From positions 1-5,563 of the forward strand of contig DAJY01000067.1 of NCBI GenBank assembly GCA_002499015.1: a stretch of 5,563 bases of DNA, in the 5' to 3' direction. The translations under genes and the position numbers were made by a program. Positions 1 through 5,563 of this stretch are shown here, in pieces. This stretch comes from Euryarchaeota archaeon UBA242 (lineage in GTDB: Archaea; Thermoplasmatota; Poseidoniia; Poseidoniales; Poseidoniaceae). Each line of letters starts with the position of its first letter. Positions within the stretch are counted from its first letter, which is position 1. A model generated the notes under the pieces. That model saw only the letters and a list, made by a program, of their open reading frames with translations. It did no database searches and was not told where the DNA came from.

Positions 1-200
1 CCAGGATATTTTTTTGCATAGGGTAAAACCCTCCAGATTTGCTTACCAAAAACTTGCCTTTGGGCATTTATCTCATCTGGAGTCATCAAATCTGACTTTG
101 ACCCACCTTGCATGTTACTGCTCATATCATTGGCCAACCCCGCTGCCATTTCAACCCTCGTCTTTGACAATTTAACTTGACACTTAACCAAATCTTTCAT
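1..200 (-). CDS. Unrecognised protein, N-terminal part only (gene runs off left edge)
   Basis: An open frame on the - strand begins with ATG at 200-198 and continues without a stop to base 1, giving 66 codons plus two bases. The N-terminus reads MKDLVKCQVKLSKTRVEMAA. It continues with a Ser/Met/Gly-rich stretch (residues 25-36), then a charged segment around residues 40-54 and an aromatic/basic segment (FGKQIWRVLPYAKKYP, residues 51-66). There is no signal peptide or obvious membrane segment, so what is visible looks cytoplasmic. I do not recognise the family. The frame is also open upstream to a TAA at about 256-254. That allows an alternative GTG start at 230-228, which would add ten residues (VHSLYCQRYH) and overlap the protease start; an internal ATG at residue 18 is a third option. 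I chose ATG 200 because it is the first ATG in the open frame and does not overlap the neighbour. No Shine-Dalgarno sequence precedes any candidate. The gene is divergent to the protease, so a functional link is not implied. It is probably real because the frame is open and its composition is protein-like, but this is only moderately certain from 66 codons. Confidence 0.6.
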   Translation of the reverse strand, partial: MKDLVKCQVKLSKTRVEMAAGLANDMSSNMQGGSKSDLMTPDEINAQRQVFGKQIWRVLPYAKKYP

Positions 201-224
201 GTGGTAGCGCTGACAGTAGAGACT
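201..224. promoter_or_regulatory. 24-bp divergent intergenic gap, putative overlapping archaeal promoters
   Basis: Only 24 bases separate the chosen starts of the two divergent genes, too few to hold two core promoters. For the + strand gene, an AT-rich TATA-like stretch (ATTTAACTT, about 170-178) lies inside codons of the - strand gene. It would place a transcription start near 200, giving a leader of about 25 bases. For the - strand gene, the AT-rich stretch TTATTTTATT at 265-274 (read AATAAAATAA on the - strand) lies inside the protease signal-peptide codons. It would place a start near 244. No Shine-Dalgarno sequence is evident before either start. The TATA assignments rest only on base composition and typical archaeal spacing, so they are tentative. 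Confidence 0.3.
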
Positions 225-305
225 ATGCACGATGTGAAGGCCAAGTTACCACTCGCCCTTTTGGTTATTTTATTGATTCAAACTACAGCCCCTCTAGCCG
301 GTGCT
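225..305 (+). other. Sec-type signal peptide of the protease (residues 1-27)
   Basis: Residues 1-7 (MHDVKAK) form a short n-region with two lysines. A hydrophobic core follows at residues 8-18 (LPLALLVILLI), then a polar c-region ending APLAGA. The small residues at 25 and 27 fit a signal peptidase I AxA-type site (A-G-A, cut before Leu28). There is no Cys directly after it, so a lipobox is not supported, and no twin arginine, so Tat export is not supported. Export agrees with the cysteine pairs and calcium-binding repeats downstream. The cleavage site is a prediction. Confidence 0.85.
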
Positions 306-3300
306 TTGGTCAGCCCTCCACTCAATTCTGAAGTCGTGACTAATGCAGATTTATCATCACTGAATACATTAGGAATCAATCCTAGTGGCCTTGTTGAGAA
401 CGGCTGGGTTGCTGATGAATTCGCATCTGGCCAAGTCAATTTATTGTATCGAGATGCAAACCTTCTATCCGTTGATGATTGGGCCTTAGCAAGTGACTCT
501 CCTACTATTTCTGGTTGGTATGTTCTAAGCCATTCCTATCCAGTTCCAAGCGAGTGGTTTGGCCAACTTGCCGATGCTGGAATTGAGTGTCAATCATTCC
601 TCCCTCCAACTTCGTTTAATTGTAAATTAAGTGGACACAAGGTAAGTAGTTTGAAAAATCTTGAAGTTGAAGGAATCATGCAATTAGATGCAACTGATAA
701 AATCCGCGACCAGCTTGCAATTGGATTAAATGGTGAGCAGATGGATTTCTTCAACCCTTACGTCAATGAAGTTGGTGCATTGGTAAATATCGTTCTATCT
801 GGAAATGAATTACCGGAAGGTATCTATCAAAGAGAGGATATTGAAATTGGATCCCACTCTACAAGATACGCCACTTTAGCAATCGAAGCGAGTGCTTTGT
901 CGTGGCTTGCACAACAGGATGAAATAGAATGGATCGAGGAAAAACCATTCTTTGTAATTGCAAATAATGTCAGTTCTCAAATAATGTATGCTGACGATTT
1001 ACGAAACCTCACACTAATGAGCGGAGCAAACTCTGCATGGGGTGATGTAGATGGTAGTGGAATTGTTGTTACAGTCGCAGATACCGGATTAGATAATGGA
1101 GTCAACAATAGCAATATGCATCCTGATTTCAAAGACCATATCAAGGGAATATTATCTTGGCCTATGTCGGCTTCAACTTGTGCAAATTACGGTATGACTG
1201 GAAGTTGTAGTGATGATGCTGAAGATAAACATGGTCATGGAACACACGTCGCAGGTTCTGTTCTAGGCGATGGTACTGATAGTAATGGTTCGATTATGGG
1301 CGCTGCACCAGGGGCACAATTGTTATTCCATTCAATCGCCACTACAGTCGGTGGTTCTGAAGCATTAGTAGGCATTCCAGATGATTTGGATGACATGTTC
1401 AAATTGGCTTGGGCTAATGGTTCAAGAGTCCATACTAATTCTTGGGGTAGTTCAGTTAATGGGCTATATACAACGAGTTCGATGCAAGCCGATGATAGTG
1501 CAAGAACATACGATGAATTGGTAATCATCTTCGCTGCGGCTAACGACGGTACAGACGCCAACTCAGATGGTGAAATTGACCTTGATAGCCTTGCAAGTCC
1601 TGCAACTGCCAAGAATGTATTGACCGTTGGTGCTTCAGAAAATAATCGCCCAACCATATCCTATCAAAACTGGGGAACTGGTGCTGATGATTGGGGTGAA
1701 TTATGGCCTGCCGATTTCCCTGCCAACCCGATAGCCAATGATAAGGCAGCCAATAATACACAAGGAATGTCTGCATTTTCTAGCCGCGGACCGGCAGATG
1801 ATGGAAGGGTAAAACCTGATTTTTCCGCACCTGGTTCATTCATTCTTTCAACCAAATCAAGTAGTACAACCAGTACTGGGTGGGCCCCATTTAACTCGAG
1901 TTATACTTACATGGGTGGAACAAGTATGGCGACACCACTAACCGCTGGCGCTACTGCATTATTGCTTGAACACTTGATGGTAAACAGAGGGCATTCAGCA
2001 CCGTCTTCTGCTCTTGTCAAGGCCATCTTTGCAGCGAGTGCTCATGACATGGCTGGACAATATGGTAGTTCAACAAACGGTGCTGGAGAAACTGCTCCCA
2101 ATAACCACGAAGGGTGGGGATTAGTCGATATGTGGTCCGCTAAAGATGCTAGTTGGGTTGACGGTGAAACTGTTTCCACTGGCGATGATAGAGGATGGTC
2201 GTTCAACGTACCTAGTGCAGCAGCAGACTTTACCATCGCTCTGTCATGGACTGACCCTAAATCCACTCCTTCAGCTTCCACTAACTTAGTCAATGACCTT
2301 GACCTATCCGTTAAGGATCCAAGTGGAACATGGACCAATCTATCAAACAATATTGACAACTTGCGTGGTTTAACTTTCGCAAGTCCAGGACAAGGACTTT
2401 GGGAAGTCCATGTAGAAGGAACCAATGTACCTACAGGGCCTCAAGCATTTGCTCTGGCTATTGATGCCAATTACTCGCTTACCAATTTAACACAGGATGC
2501 TGATTTTGATGGAGTACAAGATAATCTAGATGATTGTTCAAGCGTATTTGGAAGTTCAACACAAGATAGAACTGGTTGCCCCGATTCCGATGCTGATGGC
2601 TATTCTAACCCTGATTCTTCATGGACTGTAAACAATGGTGCTGATGCATTCCCTGCAGACATTACCCAATGGGCAGATACTGACTTTGATGGCTATGGAG
2701 ATAATCCTTCAGGAACTACTCCAGATGCTTGTACTACTGTAGCTGGTAATTCAACTCTAGATAGATACGGATGTGTTGATGGCGATGGCGATGGATATTC
2801 GGATGAGGAATTGTCTTGGACTACATCGCAAGGTGCAGATGCATGTGGTACCGTTTCTGGTACAAGTTCTGCTGATAGAAATGGTTGCCCTGATAGCGAT
2901 AGCGATACATACTCCGATGCTGATTTGGGATGGACTATTGCTGCAGGTGCTGACGCTTATCCTTCAGATCTCACCCAATGGGTAGATACTGATGGCGATG
3001 GCTATGGTGATAATCCACCACCTGCAACCGAAGGTGACTCTTGTTCTACTATTTCTGGAACTTCAACAGTAGATCGCTTTGGATGTCCAGACAGCGATGC
3101 TGACGGATATTCTGATGAAGATTTGAGTTGGACTATCGCTAATGGCGCTGATGCATTCCCGGTAGAACCTACCCAATGGTCTGATGGAGATAGTGATGGT
3201 TATGGTGACAATTCAACCGGAGTAAATCCAGATGCATGCCCTCTCATATTTGGAAACTCAACAGAAGCTGGAAGATTAGGCTGCTCTGATATCGATGGTG

Positions 3301-5563
3301 ATGGATATGCTGATGTTGATGACTTATTCCCTAGTGAAAAATCACAATGGAATGATAGCGATGCTGACGGCTTTGGCGATAATATTACAGGAACTAATCC
3401 AGATATGTGTCCGTCGGTAGCAGGTGATTCTTGGAGAGACCGCTTTGGTTGTCCCGACTCTGATGGAGATGGAGCGAGTGATGCCGATAGCGCTGGAACA
3501 AACGGGCCTATTTGGACAACAGGAGATGGTGCTGACCTTTGGCCTGCAGACATAAGCCAATGGGCTGATACAGATGCTGATGGATTTGGCGATAATGGCT
3601 CGGGCACAAATGGAGACGACTGCCCCGCGATTACTGGAAATTCAAGTGCTGATAGAAATGGCTGTTTCGATGGTGATGGCGATGGATATTCCGACCCTGA
3701 TTCAGGATGGGGTGCTGGCGATGGTGCAGATGCTTATCCTTTGGATTCGACACGATGGAGTGATGCTGATGGTGATGGAATAGATGACCAAATAGATGAT
3801 GACTGTCCAACCATTTCTGGAAATTCAACGATTGACAGAATTGGTTGCATTGATACAGATGCTGATGGTTACTCGGATGTTGATTCTGGCTGGAATACCA
3901 GCGATGGTGCTGACGCATTCAAGACCGACCCGACTCAATGGGCTGATGGAGATGGAGATGGCTATGGTGATAATCCAACAGGTACTCTTGCAGATGATTG
4001 CCCTACAGAAATTGGTGATTCATGGCAGAACAATACATTGGGATGTCCTGATATGGATGATGATGGATGGGCAGATCAACAAGATTCATTCCCTAATGAA
4101 ATCACTCAATGGCATGATATTGACGGCGATGGCTATGGTGATAACGCTGGAGGAGTCACTCCTGATGCCTGTACAGGTCAATGGGGTAATTCAACCCAAG
4201 GAAATAGACTTGGTTGCCTAGATAGTGATGGTGATGGATGGGATGATGTTATCGACCAATTACCATCCACTCCAAGTCAATGGCTAGACCAAGATGGTGA
4301 TGGCTATGGTGACAATGCTAGTGGAATATTCCCTGATGCTTGTCCTGGTGTTTTCGGCAACTCAACAATAGGTGGATATGGTTGCCCTGATAGCGATGGT
4401 GATGGACTATCTGATGATAATGATGCATTCCCTAACGACCCTACACGTTCACAAGATTCTGATGGCGATGGCTTTGATGACCTCGAAGATGATTGTCGCT
4501 TTGCTGCTGGAAATTCTACAGAGGATAGGTTAGCTTGCCCAGATACTGATGCAGACGGATACTCCGATGTAACAATTGCAGTAGGTAATGAAACTGGTTG
4601 GAATATTAACGACGGTGCTGATGCTTTCCCTACTGAACCAAGCCAGTGGAATGATAGCGATGGTGATGGCTATGGAGATGAACTAAGCGGATTCCAAGGT
4701 GATGATTGTCCTAATGAAGAAGGATATTCCAATATTGGAACATTCGGTTGCCCTGATGGTGATAACGATGGTGTATCACAAGGCGGTGATGCATTCCCTG
4801 ATGATGATACTCAGTGGAATGATACCGATGGAGATGGCTATGGTGATAATCCGAATGGTACTACTCCTGATTCCTGTATTATAATCGTTGGAATTTCAAC
4901 GATAGACCGATATGGCTGCCCTGATGAAGACGGAGATGGAGCAAGTGATTTGAATGATTTATGGTTAGGAGATAATTCACAATACTTTGATTCTGACAAT
5001 GACACATTTGGAGATTTAGTCGCTGGCAGCGATGGTGATTATTGCCCTCAACAATTTGGTACAGCAACTCAAGGTGTGATGAAAGGATGTCCGGATGCTG
5101 ATGCTGATGGCTATGCTGATGACGATGATGCCTTCCCAAGTGAAGCAAGTCAGTGGTCAGATAGTGATGGTGATGGTTGGGGTGATAACCAAAGTGCGGG
5201 TGCGTTCAAACCAGATCATTATCCAGATGACCCTGCAAGAAATGCTGGTGAAGCGGAAATGACCTGTGATCCGAATTCAATCGAATTGGATATAGTTGGT
5301 GGAGACTACTTCACCTTCTCCTGTACTGTGACCACCGATATGGTTGGAGATTTTGCTGTGAGAGTAGAATGGCAGGCAATGACTGCAATCAACGCTGCAT
5401 CCCGTGTTCAGATCGTTAGTTTTTCTGCAACTTCTGGACTAACTCAAACAGTTGTCTTTACTGGTGAAGCAAATATCTACGGCACCCACATACTGGTTTT
5501 GAAAGCAACTGAACCTGGTTCTGATGTTGCACTTGATACGGTTACAATTAGTTTGAATGCAAT
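225..5563 (+). CDS. Secreted KP-43-like subtilisin-family (S8) serine protease with TSP3-like Ca-binding repeat stalk; C-terminus beyond window
   Basis: The reading frame is open from 225 to the right edge (1779 codons plus two bases, no stop). The product should be an exported endopeptidase that cleaves proteins outside the cell. Visible parts: signal peptide (residues 1-27); propeptide (about 28-265); S8 catalytic domain (about 266-646) with Asp286 in VADTG, His338 in HGTHVAG, oxyanion Asn440 in AAANDG and Ser567 in GGTSMATP; KP-43-like jelly-roll (about 652-751); fifteen acidic Cys-paired TSP3-like repeats (758-1675); and an Ig-like beta domain from about 1676, cut by the window. All catalytic residues are present, so the enzyme is predicted active. 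ATG 225 is preferred because it gives a compact signal peptide. The frame is open upstream to a TGA at 165-167, so GTG 201 (eight residues longer) is possible, as is GTG 234 (three shorter). There is no strong ribosome-binding site. No frameshift was found: repeat positions stay in phase across the whole array. Codon use looks uniform across domains. The anchoring or sorting signal, if any, lies beyond the edge. Confidence 0.95.
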   Translation, partial: MHDVKAKLPLALLVILLIQTTAPLAGALVSPPLNSEVVTNADLSSLNTLGINPSGLVENGWVADEFASGQVNLLYRDANLLSVDDWALASDSPTISGWYVLSHSYPVPSEWFGQLADAGIECQSFLPPTSFNCKLSGHKVSSLKNLEVEGIMQLDATDKIRDQLAIGLNGEQMDFFNPYVNEVGALVNIVLSGNELPEGIYQREDIEIGSHSTRYATLAIEASALSWLAQQDEIEWIEEKPFFVIANNVSSQIMYADDLRNLTLMSGANSAWGDVDGSGIVVTVADTGLDNGVNNSNMHPDFKDHIKGILSWPMSASTCANYGMTGSCSDDAEDKHGHGTHVAGSVLGDGTDSNGSIMGAAPGAQLLFHSIATTVGGSEALVGIPDDLDDMFKLAWANGSRVHTNSWGSSVNGLYTTSSMQADDSARTYDELVIIFAAANDGTDANSDGEIDLDSLASPATAKNVLTVGASENNRPTISYQNWGTGADDWGELWPADFPANPIANDKAANNTQGMSAFSSRGPADDGRVKPDFSAPGSFILSTKSSSTTSTGWAPFNSSYTYMGGTSMATPLTAGATALLLEHLMVNRGHSAPSSALVKAIFAASAHDMAGQYGSSTNGAGETAPNNHEGWGLVDMWSAKDASWVDGETVSTGDDRGWSFNVPSAAADFTIALSWTDPKSTPSASTNLVNDLDLSVKDPSGTWTNLSNNIDNLRGLTFASPGQGLWEVHVEGTNVPTGPQAFALAIDANYSLTNLTQDADFDGVQDNLDDCSSVFGSSTQDRTGCPDSDADGYSNPDSSWTVNNGADAFPADITQWADTDFDGYGDNPSGTTPDACTTVAGNSTLDRYGCVDGDGDGYSDEELSWTTSQGADACGTVSGTSSADRNGCPDSDSDTYSDADLGWTIAAGADAYPSDLTQWVDTDGDGYGDNPPPATEGDSCSTISGTSTVDRFGCPDSDADGYSDEDLSWTIANGADAFPVEPTQWSDGDSDGYGDNSTGVNPDACPLIFGNSTEAGRLGCSDIDGDGYADVDDLFPSEKSQWNDSDADGFGDNITGTNPDMCPSVAGDSWRDRFGCPDSDGDGASDADSAGTNGPIWTTGDGADLWPADISQWADTDADGFGDNGSGTNGDDCPAITGNSSADRNGCFDGDGDGYSDPDSGWGAGDGADAYPLDSTRWSDADGDGIDDQIDDDCPTISGNSTIDRIGCIDTDADGYSDVDSGWNTSDGADAFKTDPTQWADGDGDGYGDNPTGTLADDCPTEIGDSWQNNTLGCPDMDDDGWADQQDSFPNEITQWHDIDGDGYGDNAGGVTPDACTGQWGNSTQGNRLGCLDSDGDGWDDVIDQLPSTPSQWLDQDGDGYGDNASGIFPDACPGVFGNSTIGGYGCPDSDGDGLSDDNDAFPNDPTRSQDSDGDGFDDLEDDCRFAAGNSTEDRLACPDTDADGYSDVTIAVGNETGWNINDGADAFPTEPSQWNDSDGDGYGDELSGFQGDDCPNEEGYSNIGTFGCPDGDNDGVSQGGDAFPDDDTQWNDTDGDGYGDNPNGTTPDSCIIIVGISTIDRYGCPDEDGDGASDLNDLWLGDNSQYFDSDNDTFGDLVAGSDGDYCPQQFGTATQGVMKGCPDADADGYADDDDAFPSEASQWSDSDGDGWGDNQSAGAFKPDHYPDDPARNAGEAEMTCDPNSIELDIVGGDYFTFSCTVTTDMVGDFAVRVEWQAMTAINAASRVQIVSFSATSGLTQTVVFTGEANIYGTHILVLKATEPGSDVALDTVTISLNA
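306..1019 (+). other. N-terminal propeptide region (about residues 28-265)
   Basis: This region lies between the signal peptide and the catalytic domain. It has the layout of long propeptides in KP-43-type subtilases. A core 'GWYVLSHSYPVPSEWFGQL' segment (from about residue 97) is followed by 'DAGIECQSF', and the region ends with 'LAQQDEIEWIEEKPFF' near residues 227-242. In relatives, the matching phrases read roughly 'Y.V.F..P....W...L...G' and 'L..L..V.WIE', a chaperone-inhibitor domain later removed autocatalytically. Cys122 and Cys133 could form a disulfide. The maturation site is probably between about residues 243 and 265 (NNVSSQ to MSGANSAW), but no exact site can be assigned. The family match comes from pattern recognition, not a search. 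Confidence 0.7.
1020..2162 (+). other. Peptidase S8 catalytic domain (about residues 266-646)
   Basis: Catalytic Asp286 (GAT at 1080) sits in VVTVADTGLD. Catalytic His338 (CAT at 1236) sits in DKHGHGTHVAGS. Oxyanion-hole Asn440 (AAC at 1542) sits in FAAANDGTD. Catalytic Ser567 (AGT at 1923) sits in MGGTSMATPLTAG. A conserved SAFSSRGP motif occurs at 516-523, followed by KPDFSAPG. Spacings are larger than in subtilisin BPN' (Asp to His 52 against 32; Asn to Ser 127 against 66), as expected for the KP-43 branch with its inserted loops. Cys319 and Cys328, in a loop just before the catalytic His, are close enough for a disulfide. No key residue is missing. Assignment to S8 is secure; assignment to the KP-43 branch is strong but based on memory of motif patterns. 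Confidence 0.95.
2178..2477 (+). other. Jelly-roll (P-domain-like) beta domain, KP-43 type (about residues 652-751)
   Basis: Directly after the catalytic domain comes a beta-rich segment. It contains GWSFNVP, FTIALSWTDP, LVNDLDLSVKDPSG, NNIDNLRG and GLWEVHVEG, and ends in FALAIDAN. The phrases 'L.W.DP', 'LVNDLDL.V..P.G' and 'NN.(E/D)N' are characteristic of the C-terminal jelly-roll of KP-43-like alkaline proteases. In those enzymes it packs on the catalytic domain and helps bind calcium. It ends a few residues before the acidic repeats. A role in stability is inferred from the family. Confidence 0.8.
2496..5249 (+). repeat. Array of fifteen Cys-paired TSP3-like calcium-binding repeats (residues 758-1675)
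   Basis: After a header (DADFDGVQDNLDD) come fifteen units, each beginning at a Cys. First-Cys codons start at 2535, 2730, 2844, 3042, 3237, 3408, 3621, 3804, 3999, 4170, 4341, 4494, 4707, 4875 and 5043. Unit lengths are 65, 38, 66, 65, 57, 71, 61, 65, 57, 57, 51, 71, 56 and 56 residues, then the last, which runs on into the linker. A typical unit is C-x13/14-C, then a first site of type PDSDGDGYSD, an optional Trp-containing insert ending GADAFP, a TQW or SQW motif, a second site DxDGDGYGDN, and a Gly/Thr/Pro linker. The thirty Cys probably form one disulfide per unit, and the DxDxDG sites probably bind calcium as in thrombospondin type 3 repeats. The likely role is a rigid, calcium-dependent extracellular stalk. 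Identity between units is mainly at protein level, with third-base variation, so most of the expansion is not recent. Confidence 0.9.
2730..2843 (+). repeat. Truncated repeat unit 2 (38 residues), lacks second calcium site
   Basis: This unit begins at Cys836 and has the Cys pair, the first acidic site (VDGDGDGYSD) and the Trp insert ending GADA. It then passes straight into the Cys of unit 3. The expected FPxxxTQW segment, the second DxDGDGYGDN site and the linker, about 27 residues in full units, are absent. The frame is kept. In full units GATGC occurs at both ends of the missing stretch (GAT GCA TTC in GADAF and GAT GCT TGT in PDAC). An in-frame deletion by recombination between these short matches is therefore a plausible origin. 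Confidence 0.8.
5250..5563 (+). other. C-terminal Ig-like beta domain, incomplete (residues from about 1676)
   Basis: After the last acidic repeat the composition changes from Asp/Gly-rich to beta-prone. Residues EMTCDPNSIELDI, DYFTFSCTVTT, FAVRVEWQ, RVQIVSF, LTQTVVFTGEA and YGTHILVLKATEPGS alternate hydrophobic and polar residues, as in a beta sandwich. Cys1681 and Cys1700 lie on predicted neighbouring strands and may form a disulfide. The layout resembles Ig-like or CARDB-like adhesion modules placed next to membrane anchors, but no family motif is decisive. The window ends inside or just after this domain (last codons TISLNA), so any further domains, transmembrane anchor or sorting signal are not visible. 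Confidence 0.55.

Noticed and set aside
199..207. Tiny + strand frame ATG TGG TAG just upstream of the protease start
   Set aside because: Two codons, no ribosome-binding site, and its ATG is simply the complement overlap of the - strand start. There is no evidence for a leader peptide.
1235..2425. Several antisense open frames of 60-140 codons opposite the catalytic and jelly-roll domains
   Set aside because: They lie wholly inside the protease coding frame, have low-complexity or frame-shadow composition, and the + frame carries the complete S8 motif set. They are shadows.
3000..4852. Exact 17-base repeats GGCTATGGTGATAATCC at 3000-3016, 3960-3976 and 4836-4852
   Set aside because: All three encode the same conserved GYGDNP motif in the same frame. 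Shared codon preference and unit homology explain them without a mobile element or regulatory site.
2773..5148. Met/Ile-rich forward frames and His/Gln-rich or Ser/Pro-rich antisense frames across the repeat array
   Set aside because: Repeated GAT-GGN codons read in other frames give ATG-rich (Met) sense peptides, and on the opposite strand CAT/CAC-rich peptides. The composition follows from the Asp-Gly repeats, so these are not separate genes.
2496..5249. Periodic sequence resembling a direct-repeat array such as CRISPR
   Set aside because: The periodicity is a multiple of three, unit lengths vary from 38 to 71 codons, the frame stays open, and the repeated parts are degenerate at third bases. 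It is protein-coding repetition.
225..5563. Possible frameshift or degraded gene because of the extreme length and repetition
   Set aside because: Cys and DxDxDG positions remain in one phase from start to edge, with no internal stop and intact catalytic residues. The gene appears intact within the window.

Overview
The window is dominated by one very large open reading frame. It starts at 225 on the + strand, has no in-frame stop, and runs off the right edge (at least 1779 codons). It encodes a secreted subtilisin-family (S8) serine protease. In order it has a signal peptide, a long propeptide, a catalytic domain with all four active-site residues (D286, H338, N440, S567), a KP-43-like jelly-roll domain, about 920 residues of calcium-binding thrombospondin-type-3-like (TSP3-like) repeats, and the beginning of a C-terminal Ig-like beta domain that the window edge cuts. 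The only other gene is the 5' part of an unrecognised gene on the - strand (200 down to 1), whose start lies just 24 bp from the protease start.

Organism: the sequence is moderately AT-rich. The repeat style ('TQWxDxDGDGYGDN', 'GADAFP') is one I associate with surface or secreted proteins of planktonic marine Euryarchaeota (Marine Group II, Poseidoniales). The absence of a clear Shine-Dalgarno sequence and the very short gap between divergent starts also fit an archaeon with leaderless or short-leader transcripts. This assignment is inference. Bacterial groups with TSP3-bearing subtilases (for example Planctomycetes, Myxococcota or Bacteroidota) cannot be excluded from the sequence alone.

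Layout: 1-200, partial - strand gene. 201-224, intergenic. 225-305, signal peptide. About 306-1019, propeptide. About 1020-2162, S8 catalytic domain. About 2178-2477, jelly-roll domain. 2496-5249, fifteen Cys-paired acidic repeats in two size classes. About 5250-5563, Ig-like domain, incomplete.

Function: the likely product is an exported, calcium-stabilised extracellular or surface-anchored protease. The long acidic array probably acts as a rigid calcium-dependent stalk or spacer holding the catalytic head away from the cell. In Marine Group II such an enzyme would fit degradation of dissolved or particulate protein. I see no defence, mobile-element, CRISPR or RNA features. The points most worth following up are the ordered repeat classes, a cleanly truncated repeat, conserved N-glycosylation sequons inside the Cys loops, and the compact divergent promoter.
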